Assembly: GCA_016124255.1 (NCBI GenBank)
Contig: WGOB01000062.1
Span: 1 to 34,043, forward strand
Direction: 5' to 3'
DNA from: Alphaproteobacteria bacterium
Lineage (GTDB): Bacteria > Pseudomonadota > Alphaproteobacteria > Caulobacterales > Aquidulcibacteraceae
DNA length: 34,043 bases
Position 1 is the stretch's first letter; every line of letters begins with the position of its first letter. Below are positions 24,659 to 33,636 of this stretch, piece by piece. Below the pieces are notes generated by a model that did no database searches, was not told where the DNA came from, and worked only from the letters and a program-made list of their open reading frames with translations. The translations under genes were made by a program, and so were the position numbers.

Positions 24659-26182
24659 ATGGAACGAGCGCCCCGCGCCGAGCTCGCGGCGAACACATAC
24701 GATTTCGAGACCACGCCGCTCGTCAAGCCCACCGGGTTTCGCGAGTACGACGCGCGCTGGTGGTTCGGCGCGCCGGGATCGGACAAGGCGCCGGAGATCA
24801 ATCTCCTCGGCGTGCAGGCGCTTGGCCGCGGTCTGGGCGCGCTGGCGCACGATCTGGGCGTGAAGCCGCAGATCGTCGTCGGACATGATTACCGGGCCTA
24901 TTCGCTCTCGATCAAGCAGGCGCTGACGCTTGGCCTCATCCAGGCCGGCATGGAGGTGCACGACATCGGGCTGGCGCTCTCGCCGGTGGCGTACTTCGCG
25001 CAGTTCGCGCTCGACGTGCCGTGCGTGGCGATGGTGACGGCCTCGCACAACGAAAACGGCTGGACCGGCGTGAAGATGGGCGTGGACCCGCCGCTCACGT
25101 TCGGGCCGGACGAAATGTCGCGGCTGAAAGAAATCGTGCTGTCGGGCGAAGGCCAGTCGCGCACGGGGGGCGGATATCGGCGCATCGAAGGCGTGCGTGA
25201 ACGTTATCTCGCGGACGTGTCCGGCAAGACCAAGCTCACGCGGCCGCTGAAGGTGATCGTCGCGTGCGGCAACGGCACGGCGGGCGCGTTCGCGCCGGAA
25301 GCGCTGCGCCGCATGGGCGCCGAGGTGATCGAGCTGCATTGCGACCTCGACTGGAGCTTCCCGCACTACAACGCCAATCCCGAAGACGCTGCGATGCTGC
25401 ACGACATGGCGGCCGCGGTGAAAAAGCACGGCGCCGATCTCGCGCTCGGCTTCGACGGCGACGGCGACCGCTGCGGCGTGGTCGACGACGAGGGCGAGGA
25501 GATTTTCGCCGACAAAGTCGGCCTCATGCTGGCGCGCGATCTCTCCGCGCAGCACAAGGATGCGCGCTTCGTCGTCGACGTGAAATCGACCGGCCTCTTC
25601 GGCGTCGATCCCGTGCTGCACGCGAACGGCGCCAGCGTCGATTACTGGAAGACCGGGCATTCCTACATCAAGCGCCGCACGACGGAGCTGCAGGCGCTGG
25701 CTGGCTTCGAAAAGAGCGGCCACTTCTTCTTCCGCGAGCCGATCGGGCTTGGCTATGACGACGGCATCGTCGCGGCCGGCGCCGTGCTCGCGATGCTCGA
25801 CCGGAACGCCGACAAGACGCTCTCCGCGTTGCGCAAGGCGCTGCCGGTCTCGTTTACGTCGCTGACGATGAGCCCGCATTGCGATGACGAGAAGAAGTAC
25901 GGCGTCGTCGACCAGGTCGTCGCGCAGTACCAGCAGCTGGCCAGCGACGGCGGTCGGATCGCCGGCCGCGCCATCCGCGGGGTGAACACAGTGAACGGCG
26001 CCCGCGTCACGCTGGAGGACGGCTCCTGGGTCCTGGTGCGCGCGTCCTCAAACAAGCCCGAACTCGTCGTCGTCGTCGAAAGCATGAAGGACGAGGACGA
26101 CATGAAGGCGCTCTTCCGTGATGAAGTGAAACCTCGCCTCGCGCGCTTCTCCGAAGTCGGCGCGTACAATCAGGAGATTTGA
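24659..26182 (+). CDS. Phosphomannomutase/phosphoglucomutase
   Basis: Alpha-D-phosphohexomutase of 507 residues, interconverting hexose 1- and 6-phosphates for nucleotide-sugar synthesis. The phosphoserine loop is TASHNENGW with Ser129, the metal loop is FDGDGDRCG, the sugar loop is FEKSGHFFF, and the phosphate loop is RASSNKPELVVVVES, a form common in alphaproteobacterial PMM/PGM enzymes. The ATG at 24659 is chosen because AAAGG lies six bases upstream and residues encoded further up do not look like the family. Its last codons contain the AGGAGA ribosome site for ugd, three bases downstream, so the two genes form an operon. Whether glucose or mannose phosphate is preferred cannot be told. 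Confidence 0.93.
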   Translation: MERAPRAELAANTYDFETTPLVKPTGFREYDARWWFGAPGSDKAPEINLLGVQALGRGLGALAHDLGVKPQIVVGHDYRAYSLSIKQALTLGLIQAGMEVHDIGLALSPVAYFAQFALDVPCVAMVTASHNENGWTGVKMGVDPPLTFGPDEMSRLKEIVLSGEGQSRTGGGYRRIEGVRERYLADVSGKTKLTRPLKVIVACGNGTAGAFAPEALRRMGAEVIELHCDLDWSFPHYNANPEDAAMLHDMAAAVKKHGADLALGFDGDGDRCGVVDDEGEEIFADKVGLMLARDLSAQHKDARFVVDVKSTGLFGVDPVLHANGASVDYWKTGHSYIKRRTTELQALAGFEKSGHFFFREPIGLGYDDGIVAAGAVLAMLDRNADKTLSALRKALPVSFTSLTMSPHCDDEKKYGVVDQVVAQYQQLASDGGRIAGRAIRGVNTVNGARVTLEDGSWVLVRASSNKPELVVVVESMKDEDDMKALFRDEVKPRLARFSEVGAYNQEI

Positions 26183-26185
26183 ACC

Positions 26186-27490
26186 ATGCGCGTGACCATG
26201 ATCGGCGCCGGCTATGTCGGCCTCGTCTCCGGCGCCTGCTTCGCCGATTTCGGCCACACCGTGACGTGCGTCGACAAGGCGCCGGAGAAGATCGAGAAGC
26301 TCAAGAACGGGGTGATGCCGATCTATGAGCCCGGCCTCGACGACCTGGTGAAACAGAATGTCGATGCGGGGCGGCTCTTCTTCACCGCCGACGCCAAGGA
26401 TGCGGTGGCGAACTCCGATGTCGTGTTCATCGCGGTCGGCACGCCATCGCGCCGCGGCGACGGGCATGCGGATCTCTCCTACGTCTATGCGGCGGCGGAA
26501 GAGATCGCCGACCTGATGAACGGCTACACCGTGGTGGTCACCAAATCGACGGTGCCAGTCGGCACCGGCGACAAGGTCGAGGCGATCATCAAGAAGCGCC
26601 GGGCCGACGGCGATTTCTCGGTGGTCTCGAATCCCGAATTCCTGCGCGAAGGCGCAGCGATCGGCGATTTCAAGCGGCCCGACCGGGTCGTTGTGGGGAC
26701 GCACGAGGAGCGCGCGCGCGCGGTGATGCGCGAACTCTATCGCCCGCTCTTCCTCAACGAGACGCCGATCCTGTTCACCGGGCGGCGCACGAGCGAACTC
26801 ATCAAGTACGCCGCGAACGCGTTCCTGGCGATGAAGATCACCTTCATCAACGAAGTGGCCGACCTCTGCGAGCGCGTCGGCGCCGATGTGCAGGAGGTCG
26901 CGCGCGGCATTGGTCTCGACAACCGGATCGGCCGCAAGTTCCTCAACGCGGGACCGGGGTATGGCGGCTCGTGCTTCCCGAAGGACACGCTCGCGCTCGT
27001 GCGCACGGCGCAGGAATATTCATCGCCCGTGCGCCTGATCGAAACGACGGTGGAGATCAATGACGCGCGCAAGCGCGCGATGGCCAACAAGATCATCAAC
27101 GCGATGGGCGGGAGCGTCGCGGACAAGACCATCGCGGTGCTCGGCGTCACGTTCAAGCCAGAGACCGACGACATGCGCGATGCGCCCTCGCTCGACATCA
27201 TCCCGGCGCTGCAGGCGGCGGGTGCGACGGTGCGGGTGTTCGACCCCGAAGGCATGGAGGAGGCCAAGCATCTCCTGGACGGCGTGGATTTCCGCGCCGG
27301 CGCCTACGAGTGCGCGGCCGGCGCCGATGCGATCGTGATCATCACGGAATGGGACGAGTTCCGGGCGCTGGACCTTGCCCGGGTGAAGGCGGCGGTGCGC
27401 ACGCCGACGCTGGTCGACCTGCGCAACATCTACAATCCCGCCGACGTCGTCGCGCACGGGTTCACCTATGTCTCGATCGGGCGCGCCTGA
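26186..27490 (+). CDS. ugd: UDP-glucose 6-dehydrogenase
   Basis: Oxidises UDP-glucose to UDP-glucuronate with two NAD, 434 residues. The NAD-binding start is MRVTMIGAGYVGLVSGACFA, then FIAVGTPSRRGDG, TKSTVPVGTGDK, SNPEFLREGAAIGDF and ELIKYAANAFLAMKITFINE. The catalytic Cys263 is in GPGYGGSCFPKDT, and the UDP-binding domain has GVTFKPETDDMRDAPSLDI. All active-site parts are present. It follows the phosphohexomutase by three bases and its ribosome site lies inside that gene. The product would feed exopolysaccharide, lipopolysaccharide or capsule synthesis. Confidence 0.97.
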   Translation: MRVTMIGAGYVGLVSGACFADFGHTVTCVDKAPEKIEKLKNGVMPIYEPGLDDLVKQNVDAGRLFFTADAKDAVANSDVVFIAVGTPSRRGDGHADLSYVYAAAEEIADLMNGYTVVVTKSTVPVGTGDKVEAIIKKRRADGDFSVVSNPEFLREGAAIGDFKRPDRVVVGTHEERARAVMRELYRPLFLNETPILFTGRRTSELIKYAANAFLAMKITFINEVADLCERVGADVQEVARGIGLDNRIGRKFLNAGPGYGGSCFPKDTLALVRTAQEYSSPVRLIETTVEINDARKRAMANKIINAMGGSVADKTIAVLGVTFKPETDDMRDAPSLDIIPALQAAGATVRVFDPEGMEEAKHLLDGVDFRAGAYECAAGADAIVIITEWDEFRALDLARVKAAVRTPTLVDLRNIYNPADVVAHGFTYVSIGRA

Positions 27491-27559
27491 GGCGACGAAC
27501 CTCCGCCGGAGACGCGATCCCAATTCACACGACGCAGGCGCGGCCCTACAAGCAGGCGC

Positions 27560-29131
27560 ATGAGCAAGACCGACATTGAAGACGGCGGGCGCCGCCTCGC
27601 CGACATGCGCCTGAGAGACCTCTTCGCCGCCGACCCCAATCGCGTCGCGGCGTTCACGTTCACGGCGCCGCATCTGACCCTTGATCTGTCGCGCCAGCGG
27701 ATCGACGGCGATGCGCTGGCGGCTCTGGCGCGTCTGGCCGTGTCGCAGGACGTCGCGGGCTGGCGCGACCGCATGGCCGGCGGCGAGATCGTCAACACGA
27801 CCGAGGGCCGCGCGGCGCGGCACATGGCGTTGCGCGCGCCGGCGCCGCCCGCTGAAGTCAGCGAAACCCGCGCCCGCATGCGCGCGCTTGCGGCGGCGAT
27901 TGCGCGCGGCGCCCTGCGCGGCGCCGGCGGCGCTGTGATCTCCAACATTCTGCACATCGGGATCGGGGGATCCGATCTCGGCCCGCGGCTGGTCGCCGAT
28001 GCGCTGAAGGATCATCGCAATGGTGCGCTGACGCTGCGGTTCGCCGCCAATATCGACGGCGCCGATTTCGCCGAGGCGGTCGAGGGGCTCGATCCGGACC
28101 GCACGCTCGTCATCGTCGTCTCCAAGACGTTCACGACGCTGGAGACGCTGTTCAACGCCGGCCTTGCGCGCGATTGGCTGGCGGGCCGCGGCGCGGTCGC
28201 GGCGGTCACCGCGGCGCCGAGGCGCGCGGCCGCGTGGGGCGTTGCGGAGGAACATATTTTTCCGTTCTGGGACTGGGTCGGCGGGCGCTATTCGCTGTGG
28301 AGCGCTGTGGGGCTTTCCTGCGCGATCGCGCTTTCCCGCGACGGCGCAGCGGAGCCGAGCGGAACCGTGTTCGATCGCCTGCTCGCGGGGGCGGCGGAGA
28401 TGGACGCGCATTTCCTCAAAGCCCCGTTCGAACGAAACGCGCCGCTGATCACGGCGGCGGCGCAGCACTGGAATCGCGCGGCGCTGAATCACAAGAGCTA
28501 CGCGATTGCGCCGTACGCGCATCGGCTGCAGCTTCTGCCCGCCTACCTCCAGCAGCTGGAGATGGAATCCAACGGCAAAGGCGTCGGCCGCGACGGAGAA
28601 GCGCTTCGCCGCGCCGCAAGCGTCGTCACCTGGGGCGCAGTCGGCGCCAACGCGCAGCATTCCTTCTTCCAGATGCTGCACCAGGGCGTAGAGGAGACGC
28701 CGGTCGAGTTCGTGCTGGTGAAGGACGCCGGCGGACCGGGACGCACGGCGCTGATGGCGAACGCGCTCGCCCAGGCGCAAGCGCTGATGCACGGCCGGAG
28801 CACAGCGGAGGCGCACGCGGACATGGTCGGCCAAGGCCTGAGCGGGGCCGACGCCGATCGCCTTGCGCCGCACCGCGCCTTCCCCGGCGACCGCGCGACA
28901 ACGATCCTCGCGCTCGACGATCTCTCGCCGGAGAGCGTCGGCGCGCTCATTGCGTTCTATGAGCATCGCACCGTGGCGCAGGCGTTCCTCGCCGGGATCA
29001 ACCCGTTCGATCAATACGGCGTGGAGCTCGGCAAGGAGATGGCGCGGGCGCTGACGCCGGCGCTGGACGGCGATGCGCCGCCTCCGGACGATCCCGCGAC
29101 GGCCGCGTGGATTGCTCGGCTCCGCGGCTGA
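27560..29131 (+). CDS. pgi: Glucose-6-phosphate isomerase
   Basis: Interconverts glucose 6-phosphate and fructose 6-phosphate, 523 residues (a little shorter than the 549 of E. coli). The two SIS-type domains show IGIGGSDLGPRLV, VVSKTFTTLET, FWDWVGGRYSLWSAVGLS, the family signature QLEMESNGKGV, QHSFFQMLHQG, and INPFDQYGVELGK with the catalytic Lys. The ATG at 27560 has AGCAGG about four bases upstream. It follows ugd after 69 bases on the same strand; co-transcription with the phosphohexomutase and ugd is plausible and would group the hexose-phosphate steps. Confidence 0.96.
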   Translation: MSKTDIEDGGRRLADMRLRDLFAADPNRVAAFTFTAPHLTLDLSRQRIDGDALAALARLAVSQDVAGWRDRMAGGEIVNTTEGRAARHMALRAPAPPAEVSETRARMRALAAAIARGALRGAGGAVISNILHIGIGGSDLGPRLVADALKDHRNGALTLRFAANIDGADFAEAVEGLDPDRTLVIVVSKTFTTLETLFNAGLARDWLAGRGAVAAVTAAPRRAAAWGVAEEHIFPFWDWVGGRYSLWSAVGLSCAIALSRDGAAEPSGTVFDRLLAGAAEMDAHFLKAPFERNAPLITAAAQHWNRAALNHKSYAIAPYAHRLQLLPAYLQQLEMESNGKGVGRDGEALRRAASVVTWGAVGANAQHSFFQMLHQGVEETPVEFVLVKDAGGPGRTALMANALAQAQALMHGRSTAEAHADMVGQGLSGADADRLAPHRAFPGDRATTILALDDLSPESVGALIAFYEHRTVAQAFLAGINPFDQYGVELGKEMARALTPALDGDAPPPDDPATAAWIARLRG

Positions 29132-29188
29132 GCCGGCGCACGGAACTGGGCGCGCCGACCGTGTGTTCCTCGCTTGAGGAGCGCGCCC

Positions 29189-29437
29189 ATGGACACTGCA
29201 ATCGGCTGGTACGCCAGCATTTCCGGCATGATCGCCGCGCTGGCGATTGCGGCTGATCTCGGACGCCGGATCACCGGCTGGGCCTTCGCGCTCTTCGTCA
29301 CAAGCTCGATCGCGTGGATCATCGCGGGCATGAATGGCGGCGAGTTCTCGGTGCTGTGGCAGAATGTCGTGCTCTTCGCCGTCAATCTCTTCGGCGTGTA
29401 TCGCTGGCTGATCCGCAAGGCGGCGCCGCGCGGTTAG
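29189..29437 (+). CDS. Small three-helix membrane protein, unknown function
   Basis: Protein of 82 residues with three probable membrane helices: WYASISGMIAALAIAADL, GWAFALFVTSSIAWIIAGM, and LWQNVVLFAVNLFGVYRWLI, ending in a basic tail. The size and the AFALF/NLFGVYRW pattern recall small inner-membrane proteins of the SemiSWEET or YgjV kind, but I cannot assign it. The ATG at 29189 has a GAGGA ribosome site eight bases upstream, which favours it over an in-frame ATG at 29174. It follows pgi after 57 bases and its stop overlaps that of the convergent P450 gene. Confidence 0.8.
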   Translation: MDTAIGWYASISGMIAALAIAADLGRRITGWAFALFVTSSIAWIIAGMNGGEFSVLWQNVVLFAVNLFGVYRWLIRKAAPRG

Positions 29438-30696
29438 GCGGCGCGGCGCAAGTGGGGCGCGAGCTGCGCGGGAAGGCTCTTCACGCCGCGTATGCCAAAC
29501 CGCGTGATCCAGTCCAGCTGATCGGCTGGCGGAATGGCGAGATCGGGAAAGCGCGCATAAAGGCGGCTGAGCGCGCTTTGCGTTTCGACGCGCGCGAGCT
29601 GCATGCCCAAGCAGAAATGAATCCCTGAACTGAACACGAGGTGCTGGTTCGGGAACCGATCGAGGCGCAGTGTTTCGGGCGCATCGAAATGCGCGGGATC
29701 AGCGTTTGCGGCTGCGAGAAGCGCAACCACCACATCGCCGCGACGCAGGGGTTGGCCGAAGAAGTCAGCGTCATGCGCGACATAGCGCGGCTTTGTCGTC
29801 TGCACGGGCGTCCAGAAGCGGCCGATCTCCTCCACCGCGCGTTCCATGCGCGCGGCCGGATCGGCCAGCAGGTAGGCTTTCTGCGCCGGGTTCTGATCGA
29901 GCGCGATCACGGCGCCGCCGATGAGGTGCGTGGTCGTTTCGAAACCGGCGGCAAGCAGCAGGAACACCATCGAGAGGCGTTCGTCTTCGTCGAGCGTGTC
30001 GCCGTCGGCTTCGGCGCGGACGAGCTCGCCGAGCAGCCCCGGTCGCGGCGATCGGCGGCAGTCCTCGATCTGGCCGCGCACGTAATCGATCATGCGGTTG
30101 ATCGCGCCGAGGGCGCGGATGATGTCGTGCGGCTTGTTGATCTGAGTGATCAGCTTCGTCCATTCCGCGAACACGGCGCGGTCCTGATTGGGAAGCCCCA
30201 GCACCTCGCAGATCACGTCCAGCGGCAGGCGGCGCGCGAAATCGTTCAGAAGATCGACGCTGTCCAGCGACTCCAGTTCATCGAGCAGCGCATCCGCCAT
30301 TGCATCGATGCGCGGGCGCATCTCCTGCACGCCGCGGCGCATGAACGCCTGATCCACCAGCTTGCGGAGGCGGCGATGATCCGGCTCGTCCTTCAAGAGC
30401 ATGTTGTTCGTCAGCGTCTTGAGCGACCGCGGCATCCACCAGGTGAAGCCGACGACGCCGCTCTTCCCGGCATGGCGGCTTTCCTGGACGAAGAGATCAT
30501 TGTCCTTCACCAGCGCCAACGTCGATGCATATGTCGTCGTCGCCCAGGCGCGGCCGATGAAGGGTAGTTTCAGAGGGATCATCGGCCCTGCGTCGCGCAT
30601 GCGCGCGAAGGTCGGATGCGGATCGCGTTTGAACGCCGCCGTGTCGAGCGCGAAGCGAAGCGGGCTGCCGAGCCGGTGGCGGGGATGGTCGGCCAT
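29434..30696 (-). CDS. Cytochrome P450
   Basis: Soluble bacterial P450 of 420 residues. The I-helix oxygen-activation motif is AAGFETTTH, the K-helix ExxR is EIGR, followed by the usual PVQTTKPRYV, and the heme-binding loop is FSSGIHFCLG with the Cys ligand, in full consensus. It needs an electron-transfer partner (ferredoxin and reductase), which is not in the window. The substrate is unknown. The ATG at 30694-30696 lacks a ribosome site, but TATATT ends seven bases before it on this strand, which suggests a leaderless mRNA. It lies 66 bases downstream of the phoD-like gene on the same strand. Confidence 0.95.
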   Translation of the reverse strand: MADHPRHRLGSPLRFALDTAAFKRDPHPTFARMRDAGPMIPLKLPFIGRAWATTTYASTLALVKDNDLFVQESRHAGKSGVVGFTWWMPRSLKTLTNNMLLKDEPDHRRLRKLVDQAFMRRGVQEMRPRIDAMADALLDELESLDSVDLLNDFARRLPLDVICEVLGLPNQDRAVFAEWTKLITQINKPHDIIRALGAINRMIDYVRGQIEDCRRSPRPGLLGELVRAEADGDTLDEDERLSMVFLLLAAGFETTTHLIGGAVIALDQNPAQKAYLLADPAARMERAVEEIGRFWTPVQTTKPRYVAHDADFFGQPLRRGDVVVALLAAANADPAHFDAPETLRLDRFPNQHLVFSSGIHFCLGMQLARVETQSALSRLYARFPDLAIPPADQLDWITRFGIRGVKSLPAQLAPHLRRAA

Positions 30697-30702
30697 TCCA
30701 TG

Positions 30703-30708
30703 AATATA
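30703..30708 (-). promoter_or_regulatory. -10-like element next to the P450 start
   Basis: TATATT on the minus strand (30708-30703) is six bases before the P450 ATG. A start seven bases downstream of this hexamer falls on the A of the ATG, as in leaderless transcripts. No matching -35 is obvious. Confidence 0.3.
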
Positions 30709-30762
30709 GGCGCTTCGCCGACGACCGGGACATTAAATCGGCGCCTGATGCTCCGGTTCTGG

Positions 30763-32445
30763 TCAGAACAGGAAGCGCTCATAAAGCGAGAGCCCGCGGG
30801 GGCCGGCGAGACGCAGCCGGCCGTCGCGCTTGGCGAGCCGAAACCCGGCCTCGGTGTAGGTGCGGTAGCGGCGCTCCAGGACCGTATCGACGGCGACAAA
30901 CGCAGCGCGGCCCTCGTCGCGCCGCAGCGTGAGATCGACATAGCCGTGCGAACGGCCGGAGACGTAGCGTACGGCGGGGTTCTCGCGGTTCACCAACAGC
31001 GCCAGCGCCCTGGCGCGCGCGCCGACCATGCGTTCGCTCAAGCCGGACGGCGCGGTGACCGATGCGCAGCCGAGCTCCACACCGATCGGCGCGCCGGCGT
31101 CGCACGCGAGTTCGTTGGCCCACCAGGTGTGGGTGTCTCCGGTGAGCACGAGAACATCCTCCACGCCGGCGGCGCGGACCGCGGCGAACAGGCGCTCGCG
31201 CTCGGCGGGATAGCCGTCCCAGGAATCGAGCGAGAGCGGCAATGCGAACTTTGAGGCGCGCAGGAAGCCGTCGGCGTCGCTCCAGCGGCCGCGCAGTTCG
31301 GCCTCCGTCTCCGGCGTGAGATAGGGCGCGATGTCGGGCGTTTTCACGCGCGCCATCAGCGTCTGATTGCCGAGGATGGTCCACGGGCGGCGCGCCTGGC
31401 TCAGATGCGCGCGGATCGCCTCCAGCTGATCGGGGCCGAGCATCGCGCGATCGGGCGCGGCGACGATCTCGCGCATGTAGGCGGCTGCGGCCGCATCGTC
31501 CTCGATGTGCGCGAGGTCAGCAAAGCCGATCGCGCGGGCGCGGGCGTGGAGACGCGTTTCGAGCACGCACAGCGTCGCCAGATCACCATAGGTCAAAGCC
31601 GGGCGGCGCGCGGCGCCGTCGAAGGGGCGCACAGGCATCCATTCCTCATAGGCGCGCAGCGCGGCCGCGCGCCGCCCGGCCCAGCCGCCCTCTTCCGGCT
31701 GGTGGTTGCCAGCGCCATCGACCCAGGAATCGTCGGCGACCTCGTGATCGTCCCATATCGCGATGACCGGGCAGGCGGCGTGCATGGCCTGCAGGGAGGC
31801 GTCGCGGCGATATTGCGCGTGCCGAGCGCGGTAGTCGGCGAGCGTGAGCGTCTCGTGCGCGGGCTCGTGGAGGCGATCGGACAATTCCTCCTCGGCGCCG
31901 GCATAGCCGCGCGGACCGTATTCGTAGATGTAATCGCCGAGATGCAGCACGGCGTCGAACGCGCCGCGCGCGATGTGGTCGTAGACGTTGAAATAGCCGA
32001 GGGCGTGGTTGGCGCAGGAGACGATGGCGAAGCGCACGCTGTCGATGGGGCCGACGGGCAATGTCCGTGTACGGCCGATCGGCGAGACCGCGCCCGCGGC
32101 GCGGAAGCGATAAGCGTAATGCACGCCGGGCGCGAGGCCTCGCGCTTCGACCTTCACCGTCCAATCCCGCGCCGCGGCGGCGATCGCTGCGCCGCCGGCG
32201 ACGACAACGGCGAAGGACTCGTCCGCGGCGATCTCCCAGGAGACCTCCACATCGCCCTCATGCGCGCCGCTGACGCGGGTCCAGAGGATGACGCTGTCGG
32301 CGGCGGGATCGCCGCTGGCGACGCCGTGGGCGAAGGTCGCGTCGCCGCGCGGGCGGGCGGCCTCGTAGGGCCCCGATCGCGTGAGGCTGGCGCAGGCGCC
32401 GAGCAGCGCCGGCGCCTCAACGATGGCGCGCCGGGTCACGCTCAT
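30763..32445 (-). CDS. phoD: Alkaline phosphatase D (PhoD) family exported phosphodiesterase
   Basis: Periplasmic or surface phosphatase/phosphodiesterase of 560 residues. The N-terminus SVTRRAIVEAPALLGAC has a twin-arginine-like RR and a lipobox ending at Cys, so it is probably a Tat-exported lipoprotein. The PhoD_N domain (FAHGVASGDPAADSVILWTRV in the family style; here from about residue 38) precedes the metallophosphatase domain with SCANHALGYFNVYDHI, LGDYIYEYG, IWDDHEVADDSW, LGNQTLMA and LTGDTHTWWANEL. The metal site is complete. The ATG at 32443-32445 has AAGGGA in the stop region of the upstream thioesterase gene, seven bases away. It would release phosphate from diesters such as teichoic or phospholipid head groups. 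Confidence 0.93.
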   Translation of the reverse strand: MSVTRRAIVEAPALLGACASLTRSGPYEAARPRGDATFAHGVASGDPAADSVILWTRVSGAHEGDVEVSWEIAADESFAVVVAGGAAIAAAARDWTVKVEARGLAPGVHYAYRFRAAGAVSPIGRTRTLPVGPIDSVRFAIVSCANHALGYFNVYDHIARGAFDAVLHLGDYIYEYGPRGYAGAEEELSDRLHEPAHETLTLADYRARHAQYRRDASLQAMHAACPVIAIWDDHEVADDSWVDGAGNHQPEEGGWAGRRAAALRAYEEWMPVRPFDGAARRPALTYGDLATLCVLETRLHARARAIGFADLAHIEDDAAAAAYMREIVAAPDRAMLGPDQLEAIRAHLSQARRPWTILGNQTLMARVKTPDIAPYLTPETEAELRGRWSDADGFLRASKFALPLSLDSWDGYPAERERLFAAVRAAGVEDVLVLTGDTHTWWANELACDAGAPIGVELGCASVTAPSGLSERMVGARARALALLVNRENPAVRYVSGRSHGYVDLTLRRDEGRAAFVAVDTVLERRYRTYTEAGFRLAKRDGRLRLAGPRGLSLYERFLF

Positions 32446-32452
32446 GCGCTGC

Positions 32453-32881
32453 TCATCCCTTGTCGAGCACGACGCGGAAGGCGGCGCGGGCGCGCGCGAT
32501 GGCGGCGCCGTCGGCGGCGACCTCCAGCTCCGCATGGCACAGCGTCTGGCCGACCCGCGCGAAGTACGTATCGAACGTGATCCATTGGCCGATCGTCCCT
32601 GCTCCAAGATAATCGACCGACAGCGACGTCGTCCAAAGATTGATGACGGCGCGCCCCTGCGCGCGAAGCTGCACCCCGCAGCTGATGCCCATCGCCTGGT
32701 CCGAAAGCGCCGCGATCAGGCCGCCATGCGCCGTGCCGCGCGAATTGCAGTGCGCCTCCCTGAGCGCGAGACCCAGGATCGTGCGGTCGGCGTCCTCGCG
32801 CATGTAGAGCGGGCGCCAGGGGTCGATCAGCGGGCTGGGGCGGGTGTAGGGCGCGAAGCCGTCCGGGATGGGCGTGTCCAT
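32453..32881 (-). CDS. PaaI-like hotdog thioesterase
   Basis: Acyl-CoA thioesterase of the hotdog fold, 142 residues. The signature region HCNSRGTAHGGLIAALSDQA (with the active-site part AHGGLIAALSD) and SVDYLGAGTIGQWITF match the PaaI group. It likely hydrolyses an aryl- or acyl-CoA in the cytoplasm. The ATG at 32879-32881 is preferred; an in-frame TTG at 32897 would add six residues. It is seven bases upstream of phoD in the same direction, so the two are co-transcribed, although no functional link is obvious. Confidence 0.88.
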   Translation of the reverse strand: MDTPIPDGFAPYTRPSPLIDPWRPLYMREDADRTILGLALREAHCNSRGTAHGGLIAALSDQAMGISCGVQLRAQGRAVINLWTTSLSVDYLGAGTIGQWITFDTYFARVGQTLCHAELEVAADGAAIARARAAFRVVLDKG

Positions 32882-32940
32882 GCTCAGAGTCGAACGCAAA
32901 CGCTGGCCGCGCTGTCAATTGTTTCCCACGCGCCGCGCGC

Positions 32941-33636
32941 TCAGTACGCGTAGCCGAGGGAGAGGCGGATCTGGGAGTCCGCTTCGGTCGCGCCGGCGCC
33001 GGCGAGGTAGGCGAGCGCGATGCGCGCTTGGCCCGGCGACCATTCCAGCCGCGGCCCCCAGTGGCGGGCGGCGATGTCGACATCGTCGAAGCCCTCCACG
33101 CCGAGCGCGAGATCGTCGTTCAGCCGCCACATGAAGCGCGCCGAATAGCTGTGCAGCCACTCGGACGCTGCGCCGCCGCCGACCTCGCGCTCCGCGATCA
33201 GATTGAGCCGGGACGTGAGATCGCCGGCGCGATGCTCGGCCAGCAGCTTGAGGGTGACGAGGCCGGGCGCGCCGTGGAGATCGTAACGGTACTGCAGCTG
33301 CGCGCCGAGATGCACCGGCCATGCCCGCGTCGCGGTGAAATCGAACACGTTGGAGACGCCAAGCGAGCGCAGCTCGGCGGACTCGCCCGGCGCCTGCGCG
33401 CCGCGGGCGATCACGGAGAAACGCCACCACTCATTGAGGCCGTAATTCACATGCGCGCGATGCGCCCAGGCGCCGTCGAGCGCGTCGCCTTCGAAGCGCG
33501 CGGTGCGCGTCTCGACATCCCAGGCGCCGGCGATGACGCTCGGCCCGGTGACGCCGGACGTGCCGCCGGGCTCGGCGTGCGCGGAGCTGATCGGCGTGGC
33601 GGCGCAGGCCGCGGCGAGCAGTGCGGCGCGGATCAG
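32941..33636 (-). CDS. Outer-membrane beta-barrel-like protein, probable CTG start
   Basis: Reading frame of 231 codons. It opens with a good signal peptide, [21 protein letters not shown], cut before EPGG (the stretch is 21 residues in full; read it as [13 protein letters not shown] then TPISSAHA). Alternating polar and non-polar strands follow and the end is SLGYAY, the aromatic C-terminus of outer-membrane barrels. There is no ATG, GTG or TTG in frame before a GTG at 33448-33450, deep inside the mature part. A CTG at 33634-33636 overlaps the glmM TGA and has GGAG eight bases upstream. I take it as the start. The function is unknown. A frameshift in the sequence is the main alternative. Confidence 0.6.
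   Translation of the reverse strand: MIRAALLAAACAATPISSAHAEPGGTSGVTGPSVIAGAWDVETRTARFEGDALDGAWAHRAHVNYGLNEWWRFSVIARGAQAPGESAELRSLGVSNVFDFTATRAWPVHLGAQLQYRYDLHGAPGLVTLKLLAEHRAGDLTSRLNLIAEREVGGGAASEWLHSYSARFMWRLNDDLALGVEGFDDVDIAARHWGPRLEWSPGQARIALAYLAGAGATEADSQIRLSLGYAY

Noticed and set aside
27020..29014. A 664-codon open frame on the minus strand opposite ugd and pgi
   Set aside because: Composition is that of an antisense shadow, and it spans two certain plus-strand genes.
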